From NCBI GenBank assembly GCA_003586115.2, contig QVOM02000073.1, positions 23,422,175 through 23,486,174 of the forward strand: a stretch of 64,000 bases of DNA, in the 5' to 3' direction. How positions within the stretch are numbered: the first letter of the stretch is position 1; each line of letters opens with the position of its first letter. This DNA comes from Salvator merianae. Its lineage: Eukaryota; Chordata; Lepidosauria; Squamata; Teiidae. This document shows positions 29,001 through 38,699 of this stretch, in pieces. The notes beneath the pieces were generated by a model that ran no database searches, was not told the origin of the DNA, and worked only from the letters and a program-made list of their open reading frames with translations. The position numbers were made by a program, and so were the translations under genes.

Positions 29001-32000
29001 CCTAAAAAAACAACCTCTCTGGGCATACTTTGTCCTACCCTTTCCTGACATGCCACACTAGGTTTCTTTGACTCTACAACTGAGGCCCCGGTTAACCATC
29101 TGAATCATCTCTTTATGCCTGTCTCAGCCTTTTCCTTTTGAAATGTTATTTGATTGCACAGAAATGTGCTTAACTGGCACATCCAACTACACACAGCTAC
29201 ATTACAAAAAAGAAGAATTACTGCATGATCCTCAGGAATTTTATTATACTGTCTCTCCTTACCCTGGTAGACATCCCCACAAAACCGTTAGCATGAAGGC
29301 TACCTGAAGGACTTTCCTTCAGCAGAAAAGCTTGATTTGATTAAATATTTGTAAGTATTAACTACTTTTTACCCCATGTACCCTTGCACTCTGTTTATTT
29401 TTCATCCACTACCAAAATACCCTTCCTAGTCCTCCTACATGCAATTTAAATACCATTCAGTTCAGATTCTTCCTAGGCTCTGTCCATGTATAACACAGGA
29501 ACCTGGCAAGGTAACCCAGAGAGATGAAGCACCAAGATGGAGATGCAATCCAAGGCATTGGAATGTGTCCCCATGCCTCAAAAAATGGTAACAGTCCCTG
29601 AAATAGATTATGAACAAGCCTTATAAGCTATTGTAGCATTTTCTAAGCTACTAACTGGTCTGGTAATTCCTGAGAAGAATTTGTGTTTTTAGACCTGATC
29701 TCTCCTCACGTTGCACAAACCTGCATCAGAAGTAGTCCAACGATGAACGCACTGCCCTGGCAGTATCCAACCTCACGGTCAACTAGAGAATAAGCCTGAG
29801 AGAGACAAAACTTTCAGTCAAAATCAACAATATAGCTGCCAAAATTGAATCTTGAAGCACAACATATTTAAAGGTATTCCTAGGCCACCTTTCCAGAGAA
29901 CATGTTTTCAAGTTTGCTTTTACAAAAATGAATGAAATCATGAACAAAAGAGAAACGATCATATTAAAATAAAACTAAGAACGTAATTCAGCAACCATCT
30001 AAAGCATCAGCCATGACACTGAGTCAACAAGAATATTAATCACAAATATGTACCCAAAGGCACATTGAAGAACTTCTAAAATGACTGCAGTGTAGTTGGA
30101 GCTCAACTAAGCAAGATACTGTACTCCAGAGACATGGTGCCATCAGAAAAGAGGCCCTGTTACTTCTCAATAATTTGCAAGACAAACATAACAGGAAGAT
30201 TTCCAGTACAGATCTTACTGAGCAAGCAGGTTCATATAGATGTAGGCTGTTTAATTTATAGCTTGTTAGTTGATAAAGGTCCTTGATAACATAACAGAAA
30301 TGGATGTTTTGTGCACATTAAGTAACTGAAAAAATTGATGCACGGGCTTCATAATCATGATAACTGGGGTCCTATGCATCCTACCTTTCCCACGCAAAGC
30401 AAAAGAAAAAAGGTTGCCTGGTACATGAAGCAGCAAGGGGAAACCCCTTGTAACTGGAAAATCAAAAGGACGATGGGTTAGAAAGAGCAGTAACCAAGCA
30501 GAAGGCAGTATCAGCACACTGAAGGCTAGATAAAACAGGATTAGCTTTTTCTAGCAGCTTCTGTCAACATGTAACGTGTGGACTGACTAGGAGGGGTTAA
30601 CAAATAGTTGACTCAGGTAACCTCCAGCCTTTTCGGTAAGTGGCTTAGATTAACATGTCTCTATCTGCTCTTTCAAACCCCATTAAAAATGGCAGGTAAT
30701 GTGATTTTAGTCCCATTTCCAACAACGCTAGTAGTATTTATAAGCCTACCTTACTTATAAACAGTATTTATAAACCTACCTTAGCAAGCAAGGGTAGCAG
30801 TGAACATAATTCTGGAAACTATCTTGGATGTGCTGATCAGTCACTCAAGTTAAATTAAATGGAGGAGCTAACATGCAGCAGAACAAAATACTGAAAGCCT
30901 GTTTCTGAAGCAAATGGACCAGAAACTCCTACTCACCTTCATGACATTGAAGAGGACTTCTTGACCCAGGCTGTCCTGTCCCTTAAAGAATTCATGCTCC
31001 GGGTACGTCCTGGCAATATCCCTCCTAATCAGCTTTTCACACGGGGAGGACATTTTCAGCAGCTCTGAATACTGGTTCTTCACTGGCATATCAGTGGCAC
31101 TACAGAGAAGCTGCCAGACAATGGCACGGAAGTGGTGGGGGATTCCTTTCCTTATGAGCTCCTGTGGGAAAACAAAGTGTTGCATTTGTTGGCGACAGCT
31201 ATAGAGGCCTATAGCTCCATGTGGTGTAGCACAAAAAATTGCAGATTTAAATTCTTCAGCACAAATTCAGAGCACCTTTGGATAAAATGAAGTTGGTTCT
31301 ATGATTATTATTGTGACATGTGAAAAAACCCATTTAGTACGGCATCTTTAAATCTGACATATTTTCAGGAAGCCCTTTGGAAGCATTGAATTAAAAAAAA
31401 ACAAAACAAAAAACTAAAAAAGGTTCTTAGTGCCATAAACTGCTGAAAAAAAATCTATTTCCAATCCCATTCCCAATCCAGAAACTTACAAAGTTATTTC
31501 TCCGTTGCTTAATAAATTCTTTGTAAAATATCATGTATGTACAATCTACCAAAGAAACAATAATCCTTCTTCTCCAATAATGGCTAATGCCCACTAGAAT
31601 TAGTGGGGTAGTAGTCAAGGCAGCTAAAGGGCAACTGGGATCAAAACAGGCAGCCCTAGCAATAGGCAAGACACTATATGGCTACAATTGTATTCAAATC
31701 CACATTGTATTCAAATCTATCCAGCCAATCTAGGAAAGGAGAGTGGACTCAAGCTCTCATCTACTGAATATGATTTACACTGCCATTCTGCTCTTCGTCT
31801 CTCAAACTTCAGCCCAAATCAAACATTCATATCCTGCTTCTGTTCACTGCTACACATATACACTTTAGGTATCTCAGCCACAAATGGGATACACAGTTGA
31901 CTATGTAGCCCACACATTTGTAATGGGGAGGAGTATATACGATGGGCATGCTCAAAGTCACTTCCTTCACCTTGAGCAGCTTCTCTTTCTTTTTCCGCCA

Positions 32001-34299
32001 TTCTTCCCATTCATTGACAATCCTTCCCCACAAGATCCAGGTATCCTCCTCAAGGTGGCTCAAATTCGATGAAGCAGAAGAGCTGGAGACCAAGGAGGAG
32101 CCGCTGTTCCTTCGTGAACCATTCATTGAGCGCAACGATTTGGAATCTGCTTCCAGAAGCCTGGAAAATGTCAACTGCAAATTAGTGGCATCTCAACTAC
32201 CCCCACAACCCGATTAGACTTGGAACGTTTCAGGTTTTCTTACCTCCTGTGCAGTTACTACAGAAGTGGCCTCCTCAGTTCACACAAGGAGAAGCATATG
32301 CGTTGGAGGTGGCAGAACTGTTACAACAGACCCATTAAGCACACACGTCCTGATATGCTGACACCTGTACAAGTGGCCTGTGTGATGCCAAGACTGTACT
32401 TCTGACACCATATAAAATACTTATTGAAGACTCATAGAAGACGCCTCGCTACAGAAGTCTTAATACAAACGATTTACAACAGGTATAGAAATAGAACAGA
32501 GCACATTCCCCATTAAACTTATTTGACCTGTTGAGAATTCATGCAGTAAGGGTAAAAAGATCCAACAAATCTTTCTGATGTATGGAGTATATACTGGCTT
32601 TACAGCAGATTCTAATTGATTGATTGATTTAAAATTGTCATTTATATTTAATGAAGGGGCGGAAAATTAAGGCAAGCTGAACTCTGTAACTGTTACAAAT
32701 TATTTTAATAATTTGTTCTAGATTATTTTACCTGTCAGTTGGCGGAAGTTAGGCAAAAACTGCCAAGTGTTTCAATGAATTAGACATAAGATCAACAGGC
32801 CACAAAGAAATAATTGCCTATTGCCTATGACTATTCAGGACTTTGTCTTCCCTATTACTTGCCCTGTAAGGACCTTTGGAGCTTCTGCTGCTGCCCCATG
32901 ACCACTTAAAAATCAAACAGGAGAAACAGAAAGGAAGTTAAACTGGAGCCTGGAACAATCATTCCTATTTGACAGGACACCCTCCACTTTTGGCTGTTCA
33001 CCAGACCCGCATTTCCAGATTTCTAATATGTATATGTATGTGTGAGTGTATGTATGTATATGTATATATGAGTGGAAACTTGTTTTTATTATCCATTTGT
33101 ACTTTATTTAATGATCATTTTATATTATACAGATTATTTATTTATATTATTATATTCTGTTCATAGCTAACTATCCTGCAATCACTTTACCTATTTGAAG
33201 AGCTTTTAGTAGCAGCCTTATATCAAACAACAGATTCTCCTGCTGATCTCACACCACCCAGGGTTGAGAATCAATAGCACAGAAGTATTGAAAGCAGCAG
33301 GTCCCTAGCTGTTTTCATGACCTGAACAGTTGTTAAGCTCAGGTATGCCAAAAAACTGAAAGGCAACGACAAAACTGGGTTCTCATTTTTTCAAGCCCAG
33401 TTAATGGGCTTATGGAGGGATTGTCTAGATTCAAGAATGCTGAACTATTTTTTTTTTTTAATAAGGGTCCATATTACCAGGCAAACTCCTCTGATGTGCA
33501 GCTGGCATGCAGATGAGATTGACCTCAAAATCTGTATTATTCTACAAGTTCTACTTTCTTTTAAAGCCTGTGATGGCTGCTTGGAGCAGCTTAACAGAGC
33601 AGGAGCTGGCATCTGAATTGAATACGTCGTATTTTTTTAGTTGTGTTTTGTGCTTTGAGCTTCCTAAGGATGGAATGGTGGGGTATAAATAATAAATTAA
33701 ATTAATGCACTAATTTAAAATATTTTTATACTGCTTCTATACCACTAATGCAACAATAATTTCATTTATTTATTATTTATTTAAGCTATTCATATGCTGC
33801 CTCTCATAAAATGAAAAATGCCAAAGCAGTCTACAGAAAAAGATTTTAAAAAGTACAAAAAACCTTTAAAAACCCAACAATTAAAGATGCATTAAAAGCT
33901 GGGCAAGTTAGGGAGAGAACAACCAGTCTTGATTTTGTTCAAGCGAAGCCCTTATCAGCACTGAACGCATAATCTTCATATTTTCAAGCTACCTATTATT
34001 AAAAGGCTCTCTTTTTATATGATGCTATCAGATGGTAGGTTTGCATGCAGTTCTTTAACTGGATTTTACTCGGTACGGAATTTAACTAAATGGAATTAAT
34101 CCTTGCCCATACCTCTTACCACCTCAGTGAGCAAGCAATCATCATCTTACCTGTTTTGTTCTTCCAACTTTGCCAACAGCTCCAACTCATCTGGGCTCAG
34201 GTTCTCTGAATCAGAAGTAGGGGAGCACGCAGGCATGGAGTTGACGGAAGAAAGTGCTTCATGGGAAGAAGAATCAGGGCTGACTGCCGGACTTGCCAT
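11035..34299 (-). CDS. EVI5L: EVI5L, EVI5-like TBC-domain Rab GTPase-activating protein (10 coding exons, C-terminal half outside window)
   Basis: TBC proteins accelerate GTP hydrolysis by Rab GTPases; from the literature I recall EVI5L being linked to Rab23 and primary cilium formation. Ten exons join in frame to 404 codons. Residues 1-113 are a Ser-rich leader followed by a Trp-rich segment. The TBC domain starts at about 115. It carries R125/W129 (FRAIVW), the IxxDxxR Arg finger at R164 ([10 protein letters not shown]) and the Gln finger Q201 (GYCQGSAF). A coiled coil begins at about 366. Choices such as [18 protein letters not shown] and RLMQEYR fit EVI5L better than its paralogue EVI5 as I remember both. 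The human protein is about 790 residues, so roughly half is missing here. I saw no further exon in 1-11034, so intron 10 probably exceeds 11 kb. Splice sites are canonical and no frame is broken, so the gene looks intact as far as it is visible. Confidence 0.94.
11591..11651 (-). CDS. EVI5L: EVI5L exon, start of coiled coil, residues 366-386
   Basis: 61 bp: one base completing R366, then 20 codons. The acceptor is tctgtgttacag|G and the donor ATCAAG|gtaagc. It encodes [20 protein letters not shown], which in EVI5-family proteins begins the long coiled coil after the TBC domain. Confidence 0.93.
11878..12035 (-). mobile_element. CR1/L3-type LINE, 3' portion, reverse strand (left half of a split copy)
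   Basis: Reading gatccctgctggatcaggcc and gtctcacattgtggccca, this is the reverse complement of a CR1-type 3' end (compare 56290-56395). The same-strand continuation resumes at 12965, after an intervening plus-strand CR1, so the two parts look like one copy split by insertion. Confidence 0.65.
12036..12962 (+). mobile_element. CR1-type LINE 3' region with RT remnant, inserted in another CR1
   Basis: It starts within the reverse transcriptase: the frame near 12047-12115 reads [21 protein letters not shown], cut down from the CR1 F/YADDTK catalytic box. It continues through the typical 3' region (caacatcttggcctcttcag, accaggtgaaag-type) and ends at the ttatgttc terminus near 12960. Stops are frequent, so it is a dead copy. 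Confidence 0.8.
12965..13690 (-). mobile_element. CR1-type LINE, reverse strand (right half of the split copy)
   Basis: The text around 13060-13260 (tgctgtcacccctcttttggt, ccataaactgatggtcctta, gtcaggtcacctcttaaatt) is the reverse complement of CR1 coding and 3' sequence. In homologous CR1 copies it directly follows the segment at 11878-12035. Confidence 0.7.
13898..14077. mobile_element. 180-bp MITE, copy 1 (GGCCCYTTCTGCACTTGGC ends)
   Basis: Inverted ends of about 22 bp: ggccccttctgcacttggcc on the left and gccaagtgcagaaagggcc on the right. The interior is itself partly palindromic (tatcctggaatagggacctgcc against ggtccctgttctgggatat). The copy at 44966-45145 has the same length and is highly similar. 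The clade is probably hAT-like, but I see no clean target duplication. Confidence 0.85.
15190..15765 (+). mobile_element. CR1-type LINE 3' end
   Basis: Closely parallels the copy at 12250-12960: gaaatcaggttgccacatct, cctcttcag, gagggaacctgactgaag, then gaccaggtgaaag and the gtgtgagacagaatg...actagatgg end. 5' truncated and non-coding. Confidence 0.8.
16014..16111 (-). CDS. EVI5L: EVI5L exon, residues 334-366, TBC to coiled-coil junction
   Basis: 98 bp. The acceptor is actttcttgcag|TAT and the donor AAACG|gtaagt. It encodes [17 protein letters not shown] and then [11 protein letters not shown], with R366 split by a phase-2 intron. It lies inside a longer meaningless open frame, so it is recognised by homology and splice sites. 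Confidence 0.94.
17567..17656 (-). CDS. EVI5L: EVI5L exon, end of TBC domain, residues 304-333
   Basis: 90 bp, 30 codons, phase 0. The acceptor is gatttcttacag|GGG and the donor TCACAG|gtcagc. It encodes [20 protein letters not shown] and ends LDMEGMSQ, the conserved C-terminal part of the TBC fold. Confidence 0.94.
17858..17940. repeat. 41/42-bp tandem duplication
   Basis: The unit cacatttacaaaccatcaat...ggagcatttgat occurs twice head to tail, with a single-base insertion between copies. It sits in the short intron upstream of the 17656 exon. Confidence 0.9.
18993..19136 (-). CDS. EVI5L: EVI5L exon, TBC domain, residues 256-303
   Basis: 144 bp, 48 codons, phase 0. The acceptor is tgttcgtttag|GAG and the donor TATGAG|gtaatg. 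It encodes [15 protein letters not shown], then [13 protein letters not shown], then ending VFDIFMYE. A Leu replaces the His I remember after SQSF in the human protein (SQSFLTSM rather than SQSFHTSM). Confidence 0.94.
19342..19467 (-). CDS. EVI5L: EVI5L exon, TBC domain, residues 214-255
   Basis: 126 bp, 42 codons, phase 0. The acceptor is tgattctag|ATG and the donor TTACAG|gtaaaa. It encodes [18 protein letters not shown] and continues to [10 protein letters not shown] 9.9-kb intron carrying the LTR element stack separates it from the Gln-finger exon. The ATG is internal to the protein, not a start. Confidence 0.95.
20271..20340. repeat. Left half of an older repeat split by the LTR element
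   Basis: The stretch ggccacctagaagttgttga...cccatcagccctagccagca is the left half of a common reptile repeat with 'pair of ttg-gac-tac' palindromic ends. The right half (gaagtttgagtccaacaata, then ggggtaccacag) resumes at 26256 beyond the 3' LTR. Confidence 0.5.
20341..20663 (+). repeat. 5' LTR of the gypsy element
   Basis: It starts TGTAAGGATGGCA and aligns along its length with 25933-26253. Shared blocks include cttctagcata, ggatgagaaactagggaaga, agctgttgaagtata and ttacttgtctatggagttt. A polyadenylation signal AATAAA is at 20619-20624. The right border is approximate. Confidence 0.85.
20935..21573 (+). mobile_element. CR1 LINE 3' end inserted in the gypsy leader
   Basis: Classic CR1 3' sequence: catctggagtactgcgtcca, gtagatacaggctagatatt, ccagaggtggtgaactctcc and the terminal octamer repeat tctatgattctatga. 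It lies between the 5' LTR and gag, so it arrived after the LTR element. It is a different subfamily from the 12-15 kb copies and the same as that at 57108. Confidence 0.92.
21674..21840 (+). pseudogene. gag remnant of the gypsy element
   Basis: The frame reads [20 protein letters not shown], then a region of alternating hydrophobic and charged residues ending in a [10 protein letters not shown] stretch. This fits the capsid N-terminus of sushi-type gypsy Gag ('F-DGDP--L--FL-Q'). It lacks most of the capsid, and only a trace of the nucleocapsid knuckle (YCGGADCPN) remains near 22005-22030. Confidence 0.65.
22318..22930 (+). pseudogene. Protease and reverse-transcriptase N-terminus remnant of gypsy pol
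   Basis: ALVDSGAN at 22318 is the retropepsin active-site triad region (DSG). The stretch [16 protein letters not shown] near 22480-22535 is the protease C-terminus. Around 22680-22740 the frame reads [17 protein letters not shown], the usual link into reverse transcriptase, followed by [13 protein letters not shown] at 22800. At least two frameshifts and stops break it. The reverse-transcriptase palm and RNase H are absent: sequence jumps to the integrase side within about 60 bp after 22930. Confidence 0.75.
22985..23596 (+). pseudogene. Integrase remnant of gypsy pol (N-terminal part)
   Basis: The zinc-binding HHCC module is clear: [11 protein letters not shown], then about 25 residues, then CPMC ending near 23195. 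The catalytic core follows with [10 protein letters not shown] near 23275 and [14 protein letters not shown] near 23445, both usual positions of the D,D of the DDE triad. In-frame stops occur (after 23198 and in the core). The frame ends where the nested transposon starts at 23597. Confidence 0.78.
23597..25171. mobile_element. Unassigned 1.57-kb DNA transposon inserted in gypsy integrase
   Basis: Ends are 15-bp inverted repeats with one mismatch: GGCCGCGGTCGGACA on the left and TGTCCGAACGCGGCC on the right. The integrase frame stops just before it (QHL) and resumes just after it, so the insertion limits are firm. The flanks caacacctc and ccacactgc agree at 6 of 9 bases, perhaps a decayed target duplication. 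Inside there is no transposase I can recognise, only short frames, G+C-richer sequence, CTC triplets at 24420-24440 and a 48-bp tandem duplication. GG-starting ends with 8-10-bp duplications occur in Merlin and Mutator-like elements, but the family is undetermined. Confidence 0.75.
24001..24095. repeat. 48-bp tandem duplication inside the nested transposon
   Basis: The unit ctaagcttttgaaatgcgga...gattcacttta occurs twice with two or three substitutions. Confidence 0.93.
25172..25720 (+). pseudogene. Integrase C-terminal remnant and tail of gypsy pol
   Basis: After the nested transposon the frame resumes [20 protein letters not shown] and [14 protein letters not shown], the usual text after the third catalytic residue in gypsy integrase. 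Near 25575-25635 a second frame reads [11 protein letters not shown] then HPVFHQSLL, the hallmark of the sushi/chromovirus C-terminus. Shifts separate the parts. Confidence 0.78.
25933..26253 (+). repeat. 3' LTR of the gypsy element
   Basis: Starts TGTAAGGATGGCATCAGCC after a purine-rich stretch (ggggactggggatgg) that could be the polypurine tract. AATAAA is at 26207-26212, and the end is near ccctgca. A 25-bp duplication just before it repeats tgtaaggatg at 25908, so the left border is 25908 or 25933. Confidence 0.85.
26256..26330. repeat. Right half of the older repeat split by the LTR element
   Basis: The run agtggaagtttgagtccaac...ggggtaccacaggttaagca is the continuation of the repeat half at 20271-20340. 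Its resumption directly after the 3' LTR supports the LTR element borders. Confidence 0.5.
26330..28240. other. Intronic stretch without recognised features
   Basis: AT-rich intron sequence. The phrase ctcagccagcataatcaatg at 26473 resembles part of the reptile repeat split by the LTR element. Open frames here are short, with no splice context or homology that I recognise. Confidence 0.6.
28240..29120 (-). repeat. Old amniote interspersed repeat, probably CR1/L3-related
   Basis: Sentences such as ttagttttattttttctttaatg, ccatcaccaagtactccagc, ggatcaatttaaaagctgct and caatctggttccattctggt match a repeat I remember as widespread in turtles and other sauropsids. Probably reverse orientation. 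Family assignment is uncertain. Confidence 0.45.
29721..29795 (-). CDS. EVI5L: EVI5L exon, TBC Gln-finger exon, residues 189-213
   Basis: 75 bp, 25 codons, too short for an open-frame search. I found it by reading the minus strand between consensus splice sites: ctctctcag|GCT on one side and ATGCAG|gtttgt on the other. It encodes [17 protein letters not shown] and a hydrophobic tail. GYCQG is the TBC YxQ motif, whose Gln (Q201) is the second catalytic finger. Confidence 0.95.
30937..31161 (-). CDS. EVI5L: EVI5L exon, start of TBC domain with Arg finger, residues 114-188
   Basis: 225 bp, exactly 75 codons, phase 0 at both ends. The acceptor is ttcccacag|GAG and the donor ATGAAG|gtgagt. It opens with [19 protein letters not shown], containing the R-x3-W TBC motif. 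[15 protein letters not shown] carries the catalytic Arg finger (R164 here). This exon alone identifies the gene as EVI5L. Confidence 0.95.
31971..32160 (-). CDS. EVI5L: EVI5L exon, residues 50-113
   Basis: 190 bp. The acceptor is gacattttccag|G and the donor CTCAAG|gtgaag. The first base completes R50, and the exon ends on a whole codon. It encodes [20 protein letters not shown], then a Ser-rich stretch, then the acidic and Trp-rich segment [18 protein letters not shown] with a basic tail. This block precedes the TBC domain in the EVI5 family. Confidence 0.93.
32161..34150 (-). other. EVI5L second coding intron, little recognised
   Basis: Contains a TATG/TA-rich run at 33027-33070, an L2/SINE-like tail at 33640-33710 (+) and a reverse tail at 33755-33830. 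Otherwise I see nothing. Confidence 0.6.
33027..33070. repeat. Imperfect (TATG)n simple repeat
   Basis: Interrupted TATG/TGTA units. Confidence 0.8.
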
Positions 34300-34377
34300 C
34301 TCAGGCAGCTTGAGAGAAGCAGGGATGTCCATTCAAAAGGCTCACAGAAACGGTCTTCAAGAAGGTCAAAGTATCAC
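34151..34377 (-). CDS. EVI5L: EVI5L first coding exon (5' UTR plus residues 1-50)
   Basis: On the minus strand an acceptor (cctcatttcag) precedes 34377 and a donor (AACAG|gtaag) follows 34151. The chosen start is the ATG at 34299, which has a strong context (GAGATGG). It begins [12 protein letters not shown], like the known EVI5L N-terminus, and runs to LAKLEEQN, with R50 split by a phase-2 intron. An in-frame ATG 12 codons upstream, at 34332, has a weaker context (T at -3). The acceptor shows that at least one non-coding exon lies upstream. Confidence 0.92.
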
Positions 34378-34897
34378 CTGAAATGAGGTAACATTTTTAG
34401 AGTGAAATTATTTTTCCTTCTATCCTCTGGCAAATACTCCCTTGATATACTAGACTAAAGTCCACCTAGTGTTACAATGGTCTCAAGTACCCTTCTGAAT
34501 GTTGCCCGAGGTCAAAAGGGCCCCGGAGACATTCTGAGATAAAGGCTGTAACAGCTGCGTTAAACTCCATTTCAGTGGAATTCAGAAGAGTGTTTTTTAA
34601 AGTCAGCCTGATATCCTTCCAGGTAGTCACTGAGCTGCTCAGGAAATGAGCTAAGCTTTCCCCAAATATAGATCTTCACAAGTAAGTGAGAACAGACTCA
34701 GTTTCACAAATTTCACCTTTACAAAGTAACCTAGGATACCCTATGCCATTCTTCTACAAACTATACATTAAGATTGTGTTGAAGTTCAATACTCAAGGTT
34801 ATATCAAAGCTGCGGTTTTAAAGCAAAAGGACCCCCCTCCCCCCCCAAAAAAAATTCTCATCCTACTATTCTGGAAATGGAAGCTAACACGTATCTA

Positions 34898-35108
34898 TGA
34901 CTGCATTCATGCTTACAAAAAGCTGAGTCCCAAAAGTGTTATAAAGACAGTAGTATGTGGCCCTTGTGTTCCCATCCCATCTCTAATTCACCTTTTCCAG
35001 TCCAGAATGTTCACGGAGAGAGAAGCAGACTGGCACAACAATTCCCCTTGTGAACCATCTCTAAGCCACCTCAGAGGCGCTTTTTCTTATTGTGTGTGAA
35101 CACAGCCT
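34898..35108. mobile_element. About 210-bp MITE of the AGGCTGYATTCAYAC family, copy 1
   Basis: Left end gactgcattcatgcttac, right end gtgtgtgaacacagcct. The interior shares gtatgtggcccttgtgttcc and cagactggcacaa-type blocks with 51911-52124, plus aagccacctcagaggcgctt with 53955-54148. Confidence 0.65.
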
Positions 35109-38100
35109 TTGTTACACTGCCGAACTCTTTGATGACTTCTCTATGGGTGCCAATCACCTAAGGAATTACCTTAGTAAAAATCCAGAAGCACATAGTCCAC
35201 TTAAGGATCTCAATAGCAGTCTTTTGTTCAGAAGTACCAGCTGGCAAATTTATTTCCAAAATGCTAACAGTCTCAGTACCATCAGCTACAGGTAAGTAAC
35301 ACGGTTGCATGTTGAATAAAGCTCTAGTTTCCAACCGCAATCCATTTCCATCGGAGATCAGGAAGAATTTTAATATTTGGTTTTGGGCTCCACACATCAA
35401 AAATATATTCTACAGACATGGAATTACCGCACAATGCAGCAGCAAGAAAAAGTTGGGTGTTTTTTCCCACTAGAACTAATTTAAAGACTGATGATACACC
35501 TGAGGAACAATACTGAGATTCCTATAACAAATTACAAGCAGGCAGCACTTTGGGAAAAAATACATAAAATTATATGTCGATATTACTTGCTACACAGTAT
35601 TTCTGTTTGAGGTATGATATAGGTCACTGTTAAAATCCGTGGATGGGATTGATGTTAATGTCTCTGCTTTTTTTTTCTTTAGGCAGACAGTGAGTTTTCC
35701 TTGAGCAATTTTAAGAAATCATTCTTCTAAGCTACAGGGGGTCAAAGCAGTTACCACTGGCAAAATACCCCACACAGGGACACAGGACACAGCAAAAATG
35801 CAAAGGTTAACCAGCCTCAACTGGAGAACCTAGATAACCTGCAGTATCAGCACAAAAAACTGATGGGCTGGTACAACGAAGAAACAGGAGCTCAGGCAAT
35901 ATATTTCCTTAAGTACAGTAAACCTAATCGACTCACTTCCATCTCCTGGACTTATGTTAAGGCCATGTATTTTATATATTGTTTTCACTTAAGATAATAT
36001 AAAACATCAATAATACATTCTATGTCTATACAAATAAACAAAAAATTCAAAGCATTGTCAATGGGAGAGATTGCCAGAACAATACACAGTAACCATTTCT
36101 AAATACAATAAAATAAGTAGACTAAGTCAGAAGTAATTTTAGGATATCTGTGTGCGGGGGGGTAGTCTGCAGATAAGGACCCTGAAGAGGCTATCAAGGG
36201 ATACCAAACATCCAGAAAGGAAATCTTCATCTGAGGCTATATAGTTAATAAAATGAGAACCATTAAGCTGCTGCCTTCCTTTTTAAAATCTTTCCTGACT
36301 TGTTTCACAGACAATAGCTGGAAAGTCCAGCTGTCACAACAGCCCCTGTAAGCGTTCTCAAGATGAAGGCAAAAAGCTTCATTTTAGTATCAGGACGTGA
36401 CGTTATACTATTCAGCTTTCCTATTCAGCATAGGAAAGGCTTCAAAATGAACCCATGTGACAGTGACCGGGATTAGAAATAGATTCATTCCTGTTTAAGA
36501 GTTCAACCTGCAATTTCATGAACAAGCATGTGATAATATAAGGAGTTTACCAAGCAAAAACTGATCTAGGCCAAGGGTATTACCAAGAGCTGTTCATTTT
36601 TAATCAGGAGTACAGACATATAGTGAAGGGCTGGTTTTGGGTGAGAGACCATAAAACCAAAAAGCACTAAATCAGAACAGCTCAGCTCCAAAGCAGAAAC
36701 ACACAACACTGATCTATATATTACCTATATTATTTTCATTATGGATACAAACTTAATTTGCTCTGTAAATAGATATAGTTTGAAATACAGGCAAAATCAT
36801 CATGAGCAGTTGAGACAGGCTTATTTTCCATGCTGAAGTCTTGGTTGTACTTTACTATTAGCTGTGCAGCATCACAAAGAGGAATTTGTGATTAATGTTT
36901 AATTTAGGATATAGCTAAGCAAGTATTTAAACAGATCTGAAGTTTCCATTCACCAGGCAGCTGTAATCTGTTAACAGAAATAGCTCTTCCAGACACTTGG
37001 CAATCTAAATTTGCTGTCGTATACTGTACTAGAGAATTTTTGATGCAACAAAGCATCAGCATAAAGAAACTTTTACCTGGAATACAAAGGGAATACAACG
37101 ATTTTGAATACTTGGCTCTATATGGAACTGACAGCTGAATTGTTGACCAAGGTGATAGCACGGGAAAAGGAAAACTCAAGATTATGTTGTACCCACTTGT
37201 TCATACTGCATTCCTATTAAGATTGTTAAAATACAGCTGACACCTCTGTTAATAGAAGGATGTTGGTAAGCCCACAGAAAATTCAGGAACACGGGCAAGT
37301 CAGTTCTGTGAAAAGGCTTCCAAAAGATGTGGAACACAAAACATATATAACCTTCCCTGTACCAAACGAAGTTTACAAGCCTTTACTGAACCGCTGCTTC
37401 TGTAAATTTTTAACCATCAATGTCTTTCCCAAAGGAATTTTCTCACTCACATACAGCTCCTATTCTGACAAAGCTCCTTGACAATCCCAGCTGTTTTTTT
37501 AAAAATGGTATTTTTAATTGCATCACGGAATCCAGCTTATTTCTCAACAGTACTACCTGGTCTCATGGCATTAACACTGTTACTTTCCCAGTCGGTTCAT
37601 CTCAGTTCAGAATAGTGTTCTATTACAATTTCAAGCAGATCCTGAGACAGAACAGTGGTGGTGACAAAGATATGAGAGTAGGGATGTGCTGGACCAGTTC
37701 TGTTTAGAACTGATTTGGAACAAACAGGTGGGGTGGGGTGAGGTGAGGGGTCTAATGCTGAACTGGATGCCCTCACATTTGAGGGATTTGGTGTAAATCC
37801 CTCAACTTTGTTCAATGCCTCCTTCCATCTTGTACTCTGGCATTCACAACCATAGCTTTACCACCATTCAGAAGTGTTGCAGCCTCAGCTTTTCACAAAC
37901 CAGTCAGAGTGCTTCTCAGGCCAGCTAGGCTCTCTGGAACTGAAAAACCACTGGTCCTTCCAGGAGGCCATGCATGCGTCTACTTTCTTGAAGGCCTCAA
38001 ACTTGACCAATCACACAGCTCAGACAGTGAAGTGAGATATAACAGGTAGTTCCTGTGGGGGTGAGATGGGAACTTGAGGAATTTCTCACTGTTGGCTTCC

Positions 38101-38180
38101 CAGCACAGAATGTTTAATTTCAGCACCAGGCAGATATCTTTGCTTCTTCCAGGGACTTTTAATCTTCTCTAAGAGTCAAA
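35109..38180. other. Intronic stretch without recognised features
   Basis: AT-rich intron 1 sequence. A poly-T run is at 35671-35680 and a run ggtggggtggggtgaggtga near 37729. No exon or repeat is assigned. Confidence 0.55.
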
Positions 38181-38185
38181 CAAGC

Positions 38186-38570
38186 TGTGGCTGCATTATA
38201 ACGGGGTATAAAACCCAGGATTATCCTGGGGTTATGTTGGGATTGGCACATGTCTCTATGGCAATTCCAACATAGATCTGGGATATTGGGGTATACCCCC
38301 AGTAATGTTATTGCAGGAAAATTAACTCTCAACCTTTTTTAAAAAAAAAGGTAAAAGCACTTACCTGTCTGGATGGCTGCTCACATGATCTGCCATTTTG
38401 GAAATGGCCAAACTGGACCTAAAATGATGATTGTGCACACATGGGGGCAGCAATCACACATTTATGGGCATTTAATACCCAGATGTACACATCACAACAC
38501 TGCAGGAGCAAGCATCTTGCCCCGCACCACTGTCCAGCTGCCTGGGCAACTGGTGATTATTCTAGAAGTG
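38186..38570. repeat. Possible MITE related to 42509-42870
   Basis: Begins ggctgcattataacggggta and shares themes with 42509-42870 (ggattatcc..., caaccccaaca/caattccaaca, caccactgtcc). Ends are poorly defined. Confidence 0.35.
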
Positions 38571-38699
38571 CTTTCTTCCAGAATATCCCTAAATAGTGTT
38601 ATATTTAGGTGCCTTCTGGAGACAGCCTGTAACTTCAACAACAGCAACAGCACCAACACAAAAGCCTGCAGGGTTATCCAGTGAAATATACTGACAGTA

